Shown here: one piece after another, positions 1 through 11,370 of the stretch | Position numbering within the stretch: the first letter of the stretch is position 1 | Layout of the letters: each line of letters opens with the position of its first letter | NCBI GenBank assembly: GCA_021209875.1 | Contig: JAGYVD010000008.1 | Span: forward strand, 1,673,501-1,737,500 | Length of the DNA: 64,000 nucleotides | Direction of reading: 5' to 3' | DNA from: Rosellinia necatrix | Lineage: Eukaryota > Ascomycota > Sordariomycetes > Xylariales > Xylariaceae | Notes under the pieces: model-generated | What the model was told of the DNA's origin: nothing | Seen by the model: only the letters and a program-made list of their open reading frames with translations | Databases searched by the model: none | Made by a program: the position numbers and the translations under genes

Positions 1-82
1 TCTCGGTCAACCCGGTCAACCCCGTCAGCTCTTGATCAAGCACTGTCAGGTAACTGTACCACCACACCGGAGCTTCGCCGAC

Positions 83-706
83 ATGGCCACAGCTTCTGGA
101 AATCGTACTCGCGACAGCTCTTCTCCCGAATTGTCGGATCCGCCATCCATGCTTTCAGCACCGACATCGCCCACCGGCTTCGGACGGCCTAAGGCAAACG
201 GGGGAGAACTAGATGAGATAGTCGTCGACCCGACCACCATAAGATATGATGTATCCGGCCAGCCTCTGCTGACCAAAGACGGTCTGCCTCGACGGAAACC
301 CGGACCCAAGCCCGGGTCGAGAATCAAGCGGAACAGCGTCAACCCCGAGGAAGGGGGAGAGAAACCAAAGCGGACTCGCAAGCCGAAGGATCCTAATGCG
401 CCTCCTACACAGCGGAGACGTAAGACTGCAGGAACCGTTGACGGCGAGATTGGTGATACTCCCTCAAAGGCGGCAAGTTCACCCGCCGGTCCCGGATCTG
501 CGGGTCCAGCATCGCGCCAGACGAAAATCACCGAGATGACCACTACCACAGGCCGCTTGGAGCCAATCCCTCAGAGAGAACCAAAGCGAGAATCAATGCC
601 AGGGTCTATGTCAAATATTCTAAATGCTGACCCCGAACCACCGTCATATCATAAGCAGCAGCAACAGCAGCAGCAGCAACAACAGCAGCAACAACAGCAA
701 CAACAA

Positions 707-740
<34 letters not shown>

Positions 741-2119
741 CCCAACCACCACCGCGACCTAGCGTAACGCCTCGAGCCAGTGGTACTGCATATGATCCTA
801 TTCGGTCTTCGAACTACGATCCGGTTCGGGAGACAATGGTCTCTCACAGTTACTCTAGCGCCATGGGATCTCCACGAGGCCCGAACAATGCGAACACAAT
901 CAATCGCGCAAGTGCATCGCCTTCCATCGCGAGTCTAGTTGACCCCCCGGTACAAAAGATCATCTCCCCTGTACCCTCCCATGCCTCTTTCGCGCCCAAT
1001 CAGCACCAAAACCACTCGCAACCTCAATCACAATCTCGTCCACAACAAGACTCCAGTTCTGTACCCGCCTCCCCGAATCCCTTTAGGAAGGAGTTTGTGC
1101 CTCCGCCGGCCCCCAAACCGCCTACAGTAGAACCTAAAAAGTCTACTGCACCTTTATTGGCTCTAACTAGCTCGAAGATCGAGATTCGCCCAACATCTAT
1201 CACTACCATTGGTGCTGCTGGAGCAAAGCGAGCAGCCTCTAAGAACTATAGCGCAACCTCATCTTCGCCTCATATCAATCCTACTAAAGAGGCCCTGGAG
1301 CCACTACCAGGACGATCTATTCTTGATTTTGGTAGGGCAGAGCCCGGTTCAGAACTTGTCGTCCCATCTATCATTCTAAATATTCCTCTGAATGGTGAAA
1401 CAAACAAGTACATCAATTTTATGCGCATGGCTGAAGAGCAGTATGGCTGGGACGCTCTACATCCTCGACAAGCAGAGCATAAAGCGCGCAAGGCACGTAT
1501 CGCGGCAGCCTCCGCAGCCCTAGCACAGAATGACTCTAGCCGAGAAGGCGACGAGATGTCCGTGGATGAATCGGACAACGACGATTCAAATATCGAGATG
1601 GGTGGAACTAGTGGGCCAGACAAGGCTGTCGATGGCAAACCAGTTAAGAAGAAGAGGCATTTCAAGGAAGATGAATACGATAGGGATGATGATTTTGTCG
1701 ACGACTCGGAGCTCCTCTGGGAGGAGCAAGCGGCAGCTAGTCGTGATGGTTTCTTCGTATACTCTGGACCCCTAATACGCGAGGTCGAGAAACCTGAGGC
1801 AGCACGGTATGTCAACATAATCAGGGTGTATGAAGCCAAGCTAATCAAATATAGTGGCGATGGACTCCCCAAGCGAGGCCGTGGCTCACGTGGCGGGCGC
1901 GGTGGCGCTCGGGGAGCTGCTTCTAGTGCCGGGCGCGGCCGTGGAGGTGGTCCTGGCTCTCGAGGCGGTATTACGCGAAAACCTCGCATGACAAAGGCCG
2001 ATAGGGCACAAATGGATCGTGAAAAGGCTGAACGCGAAGCGAATGCCAGCTTGCTTAAGTCTGACACGTCGTCTTACAATATACTGCAGCCCAGCAGTCC
2101 AAAATTTGCCGGGCTATAA
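83..2119 (+). CDS. HPC2: Hpc2/ubinuclein-like HIR complex subunit
   Basis: Single-exon gene for a 678-residue nuclear protein. The call rests on the Hpc2-related (ubinuclein, HUN) domain at about residues 520-565: a KKKRHFKED basic start, an acidic DRDDDFVDDSE core, then FFVYSGPL. In yeast Hpc2 this domain helps the HIR complex bind and deposit histone H3-H4 independently of replication and repress histone genes. The N-terminal half is disordered and Pro/Ser-rich, with an AT-hook-like patch (RRKPGPKPGSR, about residue 72). A run of 28 Gln lies at 656-739. The C-terminus carries RG-rich repeats (RGRGSRGGRGG). I chose the ATG at 83; the frame is open upstream to 32 without another ATG, so an earlier exon outside the window is possible. 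The family call is firm; the N-terminus is less so. Confidence 0.88.
656..739 (+). repeat. CAG/CAA trinucleotide tract (28 Gln)
   Basis: An interrupted CAG/CAA repeat inside HPC2 encodes 28 consecutive glutamines, followed by a PQPPP segment. The CAA interruptions are most frequent in the 5' half; the 3' end holds nine uninterrupted CAG codons. It sits in the disordered N-terminal half, well away from the HRD domain. Length variation between strains is likely. Confidence 0.95.
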
Positions 2120-2914
2120 ATGGTCCAGAGTTTATGAGCCGGCGCGATAAACTGTATGAACATATGAGGGTGATGGATTTCGCGCGTCCAAGCTAATCCA
2201 ACCCGAGGATGAATTTCTATGGTTACTGCATTTAGATACTTGCTCCCATGATACCATTATTACGCTGTGAAGCGAGAAGCGAGAAGTGGCAAGCAGGCGG
2301 TACACGGTCAGCGGGAACAAAAGATGGGCTGCTTTAAGTCGGAAATGCGATACAGGGTAACGCCGATAATGAATAACATTAATTTCCGTCAGATTTGACA
2401 GGCTTTCGTATTTGAAGTAGACCTCTAGCCCTGGTGAGAGAGAGAGAGAGAGAGGCGTGATGCCTTTTTGAAGCTGATGCACCCTGACTAGCCAGCTCTC
2501 TCGCACTAGGGCGTGCGGGATATGATGATTGGGCGATGGGCGGGTCCACTCTGGTGACAAGCTTGGCGCGCCGCGGTGCACACACAAAGTGGCCGGGCTC
2601 CCCGTGTAAGTGGCCGTCGTGCGTCCCAGGAGGATCTCGGGTGCTTCTCCTTCTCGTCTCTCGATTTCGGAAGTTATCTCCTCGTGTGACTAATACCTAT
2701 TAGCCGAGGGAGGGCCCTTGCCGAGATCTCCAAGAATACCTAGACTATATAAGAGGTTCTCTGCTGCCCGTCCTACTTTCTCCCCCTTTACCCCCTTTCT
2801 CCTCTTTCTTGATCTTGCCGCCCAAATTCCCTCCCACTCTATACCTGGCCATCATACTACTCATAAAATACTACTACTGTCATCTCAAAATCCCACTGCA
2901 ACAACCCTATCGCC
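2120..2914. other. Intergenic region with SDR promoter
   Basis: Stretch between HPC2 and the dehydrogenase gene. It holds a GA dinucleotide run near 2436-2453 and, in the last 200 bases, CT-rich tracts typical of a fungal core promoter with a TATA-like element. No convincing coding sequence seen on either strand. Confidence 0.7.
2746..2752 (+). promoter_or_regulatory. TATA box of the SDR gene
   Basis: TATATAA lies 163 bases before the chosen start codon at 2915 and is followed by a long CT-rich leader. Position and context fit a core promoter; the assignment is inferred. Confidence 0.5.
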
Positions 2915-4776
2915 ATGCCTGCCCCTCACCCCCTATCCGCTGCGGCACTTTTCGACCTAAAGGACTGGGTCGTCGTCGGTGAGTTCAAACACTATCCTTC
3001 CGGCCATCCCCCTTTTCATCTAATTCTCCCATTCGTATAGTGCTGTTCAAGGATAGTAGCTAACTAACCCATCATTTTACAGTGACCGGCGGAGGTACGG
3101 GTGTTGGCCTGAGTACGTGTAGCCCCTGAAACCTTCCCCTCACCCTTCTTCCTACGACGGTGCATCGATACCCCTCATTCAAAGCTCTCCATTAGGTCTC
3201 TTCTAGTGGCATATAGTCTGACTCCTTATCTACAGTGATGGCGCAGACTCTCGCCGCCAACGGCGCGAGAGTGTACATCACGGGTCGCCGGGCGGACGTG
3301 TTGGAAACAAGCGCGCGTATTCACGGCACCCGAGACACCCTGGGTGATAACGGCGGTGATATTCTCCCTCTTGCCATGGACGTTACGGACAAGGAGAGCG
3401 TAAAGAAAGCAGTTGGCGAAATTGAAGCCAAGGAAGGCTATGTCAATGTGTAAGTCTACCCAGTCATCGTCCCTGCGCTTTACCATTGCCAAGTTCGTCG
3501 CTGGTTCGCATTAGTGGGATCATATTATGTGGTGCTGCTTCTCGTTGCATTTGTAGTACATATTAAAACATACTAATGTGCTTCGATGTCTGAGCAGGCT
3601 TGTGAATAATGCTGGCGTCTGGAAGGGCCGTCCCACAGCAAACCCGGCGGATGGGCCGGAGGCGTTTGGCGCAGCCATGTTCGCTGAGGATGTTGAGGAT
3701 AATTGGCAAAAGTGTATTTTCACTGCTTCCTACACCTCCTCCACCAGCCCTGTCCGCTCCATTATGTACATATCTATCCTCAAGCCTGCCATTGCTTCCC
3801 TTATACGGCGAGGACGCATCGAGTTGCCCTTTGGCTACATTCGGATTGACCATCCAAAGTCAATATTGTAGGGTTCATACGGCCATCTGCTAACGCCTCT
3901 TCCCAGCTTTCCTCACCAATTCCACCTCGCCGTACTTCGTTTCTGCTGCATTCCTACCGCTACTTGCGAAAGCATTGACTAGCCCAGCTCAGCAGGCTGG
4001 AACCGTGATCAACAATGCATCCGTCAGCGGATTGCTACGCATGTACGCATTTTTTCCGCCCAGTTTCTGTTTGGCATCTAGAATTAGAAACAATTAGCTA
4101 ATACCGGCATAGGATACAGCGGCAACAATACTCGTATAATGTAGATTTGCTATTTCCCTTTTTTCCACTCCGGTCTCGGTTTGAAATTCGGACCTAGAGT
4201 AACAAAAACAGGCTAGTAAGGCAGCTGCTCTCCATCTCACTCAACAGATGGCATTTGATCTCAGCCACGAGAACATTAACATCCGAGTGAACGGACTCGC
4301 GCTGGGTACGTATGATAATTCATTCTCATATTCCTCGCTGCATGAGTTGCTATCCTCATTCCCCATGACGCGCACCAGCTTATTTTTCCGATCATGCACT
4401 GATATACGCGCGATGGTCGCGCGCTTAAACAGGATACTTCCCTTCTGAAATGACCACTAGCGCCTCAAACGACCAGAACGAAAGCAGCTACGACGTAGAC
4501 GGATTCCGCGCCTTCATGGAGATGATGGGCACCAAGGTCGTCAAGAGGATGGGAACCGCGCGTGACCTTGCTAGTGTGAGTCACCTATATCGCTTTCCTC
4601 CCTGGGGCTTATATATATCACCTGTTGGGGCGGTTCTAGGCGGACGAAAAATCCATATGGTCCTGCGCGCTAATATGACATAGGCCGTTCTCACACTTGC
4701 TACAAATGACTATATCTGGGGTACTATTAGCATCCTTGATGGAGGATTCGCATTGACCATGCCCGGCAACATATAA
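2915..4776 (+). CDS. Short-chain dehydrogenase/reductase (9 exons)
   Basis: Classical SDR of 305 residues. Exons by splice sites and frame: 2915-2978, 3083-3112, 3236-3449, 3598-3713, 3907-4042, 4113-4140, 4212-4305, 4433-4575, 4684-4776. All junctions keep phase and the sum is 918 nt. Visible motifs are the Rossmann dinucleotide site TGGGTGVG (about residues 22-29), VNNAGV, the catalytic Tyr195-Asn-Ala-Ser-Lys199, and a C-terminal ILDGGF. It is a predicted NAD(P)H-dependent oxidoreductase; the substrate cannot be told. No signal peptide is seen, so it is probably cytosolic. Two exons are only 28-30 nt, one joining the two halves of the nucleotide-binding loop. It stands alone, with no partner enzymes adjacent. 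Confidence 0.88.
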
Positions 4777-6007
4777 GGGGAACGGATACAGATACTGTAG
4801 ACCATACAAGACTAGAGTGTTACCTAAGTTATTACACATATTCTTCAGCAAAATTTAGTGCTACTAAGACATATGTTTCATTGGTATAAAAGCCATAGAC
4901 TACATACGACGACCAACTATATTTGCATAAACATTTACTTAGGATTTGTGTTTAAAGGTGAATGCAACTAATACTCTAATTACTAGAAATGGTTGGGAGA
5001 CAAACAGAAATAACCAAAAACATAAAACTAAGCAGACTAAAATGCACCAAGAATTAATAAGATTACAAAGAATCAATAGAAGTGTTCAAAATAATATTAA
5101 CTAACGGGTGTAAAAAACATCCCTTAGTTCGCGGCCACCTTAGACGATACGGCTTCAAGCTGACTCAAGAGTTTCTAAACCCTGTAGATGTGCTTAGAAA
5201 CGTTACTTTATGCCACGCTCTTTTTCGTGTATGCGATCATTTCTGTGAGCTTTTATAACTTGGCAATAATAAGAGATTGAGGCCGCTCAAGTTCGAGCCT
5301 CTTGGTTGAATCTAGGCAAAAGTTTTAGACATTCATAGAGTGCATATCACAATTTTTATAGCACCAGCCCGTCGAAACAAGAGCACTCCATAACGCTGCT
5401 GCAATATGACGGCAGCTATTCCTCACGGGTAGCTAGGGGTAATGGTTCCCTAAAAGTGTTGCCATATTGCTGCAGCCTGTGAATGCCTTAACAGAACTCT
5501 ACAGCCATCGAGGAAGATCTCGCCGATGTCATGGTATTACGTTACGTTGCGCAAAAGTCCACCCAAAAAAAATTCTTTATATATGCACCCTGGATACTGC
5601 CAATCTCTCTGAGTGAATGGCTTATAGCAACAACCATTCGTTCAAGTTTGCCAGCTCCGGTTCTAGGCCATGGTTTGCTACCACAGTGCTGCTGGGAACA
5701 GCCAATTAAAACAGCCTTCTACGAGGCTAAACTCAAGTATTGTCTATGGACATTTGATAAAGGATTTGTTTTCTGTCACGCAACAAGGCGATTTTCAGAA
5801 AACCTGTCACTTCCGTTCGGCGATGGTGTTTTAGGTTGCAGTCCTTTATAAAATACCGACTGCCCTGGCGAGACTTAGACAATGTGTGCCTCTTTGATCC
5901 TACTTCATCGCCAAGCCGTTATTGAATACAAAACAACAACTTCCACAATCCCTTTTGACGATCTACGAAGGCCTACATAAAGCCCTTTTCCAACAACCGG
6001 CTCCGCC
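4777..6007. other. AT-rich intergenic stretch
   Basis: About 1.2 kb of mostly AT-rich sequence after the SDR gene. A 106-codon ORF at 5531-5851 on the plus strand has no recognisable family or promoter context, and I do not call it. No RNA gene or repeat family recognised. Confidence 0.6.
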
Positions 6008-6449
6008 ATGAAGTTCCCGAACCTTACGAGGCGCCCGGAGACCGCAAGTGACACCATTCCACCTCGGGCCGAAAAGCACGGGATCATATCTTCTCTTATC
6101 AAGGCAACTCGCATTCACCGCATGTGGAGCGGACTACGCATACCTCTACTCTTGCCTTACCAAAAGTCCGATATCCCACCATTCCCAGCAGTGATCCCCG
6201 AGAGGGAAGTGGTACGCATCCGACGACGCAAAATGGCCACCATGTCCAAGATACTCCCGAAGGAGATGGAGAAGGAGCTGCGGACGCTCGTGATCGACCC
6301 CCAGGACGCGCCCGCCGTCGTGTGGGACGGCGAGGCGCCGCGGCTGACCCTGGTGAACCCCGACAGCGGCTGCGCGGGGATCATGCTCCGCCGCGAGGAC
6401 GGGGACGAGTTCGTCTTCTACCACCGCATCGCGCGCACGGCGCCCTCCC

Positions 6450-6481
<32 letters not shown>

Positions 6482-6817
6482 TCCCCGATGACGACGCCGT
6501 GCGGCTGCTTCGCCCGCGGCGCCCACGGCGACGTCACCCGCGAGCTCCCGCAGCGCCTCGACGCGCATCGCCTCGAACTCATGCTTGGCGAGAAGGTCCG
6601 CTACCGCCTGGACTCCCAGCTCGCCGCCATGGTCGCCCTGAAGCTCTTCCTGGGCATGGACGTCCCGGAGCCGCTCCGCATCCCGCCCGCCGCCTCCGCG
6701 CCGGCGCCGCCCGACGCCGGCCCCTCCGTCCTCAACTTCGAGCTGCCGTGGGTTGAGCTAACCGACGAGTCCTGCATCGAGGCCGAGGTGTGGCGGGAAG
6801 CGTGGGACAAGGCCTAG
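6008..6817 (+). CDS. Hypothetical GC-rich protein
   Basis: Open frame of up to 269 residues; I do not recognise the family. It begins at the ATG at 6008; a second in-frame ATG at 6233 (Met-Ala-Thr-Met-Ser) starts where GC-rich, strongly codon-biased sequence begins and could be the true start, giving about 194 residues. Visible features are VWDGEAPRLTLVNPD, a tract of ten Thr from an ACG repeat, a Pro/Ala-rich segment, and an acidic C-terminus. No signal peptide or membrane segment. Third positions are nearly all G or C from 6233 on, in sharp contrast to the AT-rich flanks, which supports it being a real gene. Confidence 0.6.
6452..6481 (+). repeat. (ACG)n microsatellite coding for poly-Thr
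   Basis: About ten tandem ACG units inside the hypothetical gene at 6008 encode consecutive threonines. The complement strand would read poly-Arg or poly-Val, explaining long shadow frames there. Confidence 0.9.
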
Positions 6818-7985
6818 TTTGTGACGATGTCGGGCTCTTCCGCGTGTACGAGGCGAAGGATTTGTTTACTGATTGGGCTCTTTGATACGCCTGAGTGCGA
6901 AAAGAAAGAAATAAAGAAAAAAAGGATAAGGCGTTGTGGTGTTTCAAAGGAATTGTGTTACTGGAGCCGATAGTCTTGGCAATTGATGCTGTTTTAAAGT
7001 AGGCAGCTCTGTAAATGAATCATAGTATGCTGTCTTAGCCGCAGCCCTAGTTAACCCTTACCCTAATACTTGTCTAGGTAGCTATTTAAGTATGTGAAAA
7101 GGTTGTAGTTTGAAAGAAGTTAAGACCAAACAGCGTCCTGGATGCCACACTAAAAACTCTCCTTGTCTTCTCAGTTTACCTACTCCCAATCTTCCAAATG
7201 TCGCAGCGTAGATTTAAACTTTACATAGTACTAAATGGTAGAACTTCCGTTAGTTCGATGTTTTATCTGAACTGTAATTGCTCATTTAATTTCTGAACAT
7301 CGAGTGCGAGATCGGATTGCATGGCGGAACAGTTGCTAGTATGATTCACAGTACAGCTGAGTATATGGGCAGGTGAAAACAGTCAATGCGGGACTTCACA
7401 ACTTTCTACTTTTTCTATTATGTAGTAATTGTGGTGTTGTGGTATAGCATTGTGTCTCTGTTCCGTGGCAGTATGTAGGGTACTCATGGGTGGAAGAGCT
7501 TTGTCCTCTTACATGTACCTAGAATTGCCCGTAGCTTTGCTTTCTGACAAGGCAGAGAACATGGTGCATTCATCCAGATCACCTTTGGTTAAATCATTAC
7601 AACCTCTTACGTCATCATCAATGTCCGTTGTACTTGCACTTTAGATTCTTTATTCATATTATTTCTTTAGGCAATCTTGCTACTCTACCTCACATATGGT
7701 TGCCATGGAACCTATTCGCGGTTGACTTGCTCGGAAGCATATTTAATATGCGTGATTGAGTAGATCTATGGGGATGGGGGACAAGAGATAACTACTTATG
7801 TCAAGCCTGGGAATTGTAACTAACTGTCTTCGGCTCTGAGTTTAAACTCATGGAGGGTATCTTGTCGGCTCAAGATTCCATCCCTTGGTTGTACACCTGG
7901 TTCACAAACAATTCGCAACCTATCTCGGTTGTTTTGGTCGTCTAGGAGCTAAGCGTGGCAGACGAAACTGTACATTTTAGGTTCG
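6818..7985. other. Intergenic stretch, no gene seen
   Basis: AT-rich sequence between the GC-rich hypothetical gene and the GST relic. A 71-codon frame at 7429-7644 has no features supporting a gene. Nothing else recognised. Confidence 0.55.
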
Positions 7986-7989
7986 GTTA

Positions 7990-8445
7990 TGTTAAGAAGA
8001 AACATTTTACTGATCTTAACCCAAATATCCGGTGCCCAGGTATGTTTATCTGCCTCTCTTTTTTTAAGTAGCTCGTGAGTTCGCTCCGGTGTTGATCACA
8101 ACTACCTCAGCTATCGAGGATCCGAACACGGACACAGTCCTCTGGGAGTCGGGAGCCATCATCCGATACATTGTTGAGCGATATAATACCAACAAGGCCC
8201 TCGTGCATGACACCCTCGCAGAGAAGCACCGTCTCAATCGATGGCTTCGGTTCCGGATGAGTGGCAAGGCCTTACCTTACCATGGGGTAGACGCCCGGAC
8301 TAAGATCATGGAAGGAAGATGGACCTACCCAGAATATACGGAGGCTATCGCGAGGATACAAGTGCATTGTTGGTTCTCCTGGCCCTCTTTCCTGTGGGGG
8401 GGTCGAGTGGCGCTAATTTGGCTGTTTCGAGAATCATATAAATGA
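7990..8445 (+). pseudogene. Glutathione S-transferase relic (Ure2-like)
   Basis: Remnant of a fungal Ure2/GTT-type glutathione S-transferase. A first piece near 7990-8040 reads VKKKHFTDLNPNIRCP, resembling the NPNGRVP loop of the thioredoxin-like domain. After a possible short intron the main piece (about 8089-8350) reads AIEDPNTDTVLWESGAIIRY, then a helix with NRWLRFRMSGKALPYHG. This covers the end of the N-terminal domain and the start of the helical domain only. The catalytic N-terminus and most of the C-terminal domain are missing, and conserved positions are altered (NIRCP for NGRVP). I call it a decayed fragment rather than a working gene. Confidence 0.7.
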
Positions 8446-9573
8446 TATGATATCGATGAATAGATATGCTTCAATATTAACTAACATCTGATTTACGGGC
8501 ATTCGAATTATGCATCCATGCTGACTTGGCATTTCTGAGGGCTGCGTTGTTGGTTTATATCAGGTGATGTTCGGCCAGACTCAGCATGTCTCTGCATCGA
8601 GACGGTCTGAGGCTTGGGGTTTTATAGGCACATTAGTTGGCACGCTCCGTGCTAAGTCTTAGAACAATTACGGTGTTTGCAGATGCCATGGACAGTGGGG
8701 TTTTGGAGAGGGAGGGGGTGGGGACGGAGGTTAGATTAGGTAAGTTTGAGTTGCAGGCTACAGATTACATCAAATAAGCTGCTCCCTGCTGAGAGCTTAC
8801 ACTGTGAGTGTCCCATATGCATTAGTCTATAAGATGGCTCTGCACTGTGGCTCGAGGGGGGGGAAGGGAGGGAGGGAGCAGTTAGCAGTGTTCACTGTCT
8901 TTAAATTTATTTGAGGGCATTAGGGATCGCGACACAGTGCTACTAGGCCTATGCAGATATGGGGCGGTTCTTGTGGGCTGTAGTGTAATTTATAACTGTA
9001 GTATGAGTGTAACTACGTAACGTACAGAGACCTGTACTTACTTACCTACCTAGGTAGTCTAGCCTAGTCTAGTAAGATATTCAACTAGATGCCGAAGCTT
9101 TGGCTTTCACCGCCCACCTAACTCGGGCTGGCCCCACTTCCCTATCTACTGGCAGAAAGCTGATAGGCGGCGCCAAGATTTCGCTGGAGCAAGCTTGTCC
9201 TGCACTAAATACTTTTTACTGGCCACCAAAAAATCAGTCCGCTCACATCACCAACGCCAATCAAGAGTGTCCATCCCTCACCCACTCAGCCCACTCCAAA
9301 CTCGGGGGGACTCTACGCTAGGGTCCGAACTTTTTTCCCTGGCGGCCTGTTGACATTCATTCCCAAACCTATCAACAGCATACACGACGACCCGAGCCGA
9401 TCGCGCACCCCGCACATCACGTCTTGCGCCTGTTCGTTCTGCGACGTTGAGTGTTCGGCGGCATCGGGCATCAAACCACAGCAGAAACCTAAAGTCGCTC
9501 CCGCATTATACTGGACTTGTGTGTGTGTGTGTGTGTATGTGTGTGTGCAGTATCGCGCCGTAGCCTGTTCGCA
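8446..9573. other. Intergenic region upstream of RRP14
   Basis: Holds G-rich runs near 8700-8880, the palindrome CTACCTAGGTAG at 9046-9057, and a GT dinucleotide run at about 9520-9548 just before the RRP14 start codon. The frames at 9100-9321 and 9350-9655 look like chance reading of the promoter and leader. Confidence 0.6.
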
Positions 9574-11370
9574 ATGGCGGACTCGTCGCTCAAGGTTCGT
9601 GCTGGCAATCTTCGATCTCCCCCTCGTCGGCTCGCTAGGGCTAGATGGAAAGTGATTGCGAAGAAAAGCTGGTGACCAACCTACTCGATTATAGGAGCGT
9701 CTCCTTAACTCTCAAAAGGCCTTTGATGGCTTATTGTCCCTTATCCCCGCCAAGATGTACTATGGCGAAGATGCAACCGTACGTAGATCACTTCTTCATA
9801 CCCCTCCAACTCCGAGTTACTATCCTGCTCCCGCTATCCTATCCTTGTTTGAGGGAGTTCACATAACCTATTACGGCGACCCGGTTTCTCACTCTCCCTC
9901 TCTCCCTCTCTACAGGATCAGTGGCAACGGAAAAAGCAGACCAAAGCGCAAGCTGCCGAGGCAAGACGGAATAAACTCGATCCCGACAGCGCATTAAACC
10001 GGAGTGCCAAAGAAGTCATGGATGAACAAGCAAGAAAGAAGCGGAAACGCGATCAGATGCGGATTGCCGGCAATGACGACGATGATTGGTCAGAAGTTGA
10101 AGGCATCGAAGCGGAACAACCTCGCCAAGGCATGAAGAAGAAGACTGCCAAGGAAGCCAAAAAGAAGCAGAAGCAAGACGCCGAAGAGGCTGAGGTAGAC
10201 GAGAAAGAAAGGCGGAAGGAGGAAAAGAAGGCGGCGCGCAAAGAACGAAAGGCAGAGCGACAAATCTTGCGCGAAGAAGAGGCCGAGTTTAATCGGAGAA
10301 ATATCAAAGGCGTTAATAAAATCAAACTCGGCAAGCGCGAAGACAGGCCGAATACACAATCCGACACCACCAAGGAGCACACCGAGACGGGAGACCAGAT
10401 GGACACGGACGACCCCGAAACATCTGAGCTTCCTGCGCATGCTGATGAGACTCACAACTCTGAGTCCATGGCCTCTCCAACCGATACCCCACAATCTCCT
10501 GTCTTTGATACGAACGGGACGCCCGCAGATTCTATAGGGCAAGCACCTAGTATCACAACTTCCGTTTCCTCCGCAGATCCAACATCCGGGAAACCAAAGC
10601 CCAAAAAAATACCCGCAGATAGCGCCGCGTTGCGCGCACGTCTGGCTGCCAGGATCCAGGCTCTTCGAGACGCCAGAAAAGCAGACAAGGAGGGTAAACC
10701 GATTCGTACTCGCGAAGAGCTATTAGAATCTCGCCGTCAAAAGCAAGCGGAGCGCAAGGCTCATAAGAAGGAACAAAGGCAAAAGGCTAAGCAAGAAGAG
10801 GATCGGAAGCGCGAGGAAGCGCTAGCTTCGGCACGCGAGTCCCCCGGGGGTATACTCAGTCCCAATGTTGATCCCGAAGAGCAGAATAACTTTGCCTTTG
10901 GACGTGTCGGATTTGGCGATGGTTCCCAGTTGTCTCACGACCTTACACATGTCCTTAATAGGACTCCGAAAAAGGGCCCATCGGACCCTAAGACAGCACT
11001 TCTGAAGTTTGAGAACCAGAAGAAACGACTGGAGTCGATGGGTGAAGAGAAACGAAAAGATATTGAAGAGAAGGAGGCATGGTTGACCGCCAGAAGACGG
11101 GCGGAGGGAGAAAAGATCAGGGACGACGAAAAGATGCTCAAAAAGGCGGTTAAACGGAAAGAAGTTAGTAAGAAAAAGAGCTCTAAGGAGTGGTCGGCGA
11201 GGAAGGAGGGTGTCGCGAAGGGTATTAAGGAGCGACAGAAGAAGAGAGAAGAGAACATTCGCAAGCGACGGGACGAGAAAATACTAGGAAAAGCTGGCAA
11301 GAAGAAGGGAGCTAAGAAGGCTAAGGGTCGAGCTGGCTTTGAAGGCTCTTTCATGGGCAAAAAACGATAG
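9574..11370 (+). CDS. RRP14: Rrp14/SURF6-like ribosome biogenesis protein
   Basis: Three-exon gene (9574-9594, 9695-9778, 9916-11370) for a 519-residue nucleolar protein. The first 35 residues, assembled from exons 1 and 2, contain the SURF6/Rrp14 N-terminal signature FDGLLSLIPAKMYYGED. Exon 3 continues with QWQRKKQTKAQA and a KLDPDSA motif. The C-terminal half is the highly charged SURF6 domain: a conserved FENQKKRLESMGEEKR segment, then Lys/Arg/Glu-rich coiled coil ending in AGFEGSFMGKKR. Family members act in pre-rRNA processing and assembly of both ribosomal subunits. A GT microsatellite lies just before the start codon. All splice junctions are in phase 0. The call is secure. Confidence 0.93.

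Noticed and set aside
644..847. Poly-leucine frame opposite the CAG tract (minus strand)
   Set aside because: It is simply the complement reading of the Hpc2 polyglutamine repeat, without a promoter or other protein features.
6124..6756. 210-codon alternative frame in the GC-rich hypothetical gene
   Set aside because: Arg/Pro/Ala composition typical of a shifted frame in GC-rich DNA; the frame at 6008 has the proper codon bias.
9516..9548. GT/AC microsatellite as a CRISPR-like or regulatory array
   Set aside because: A simple dinucleotide repeat in a eukaryotic leader; no spacer structure, and no CRISPR array exists anywhere in the window.
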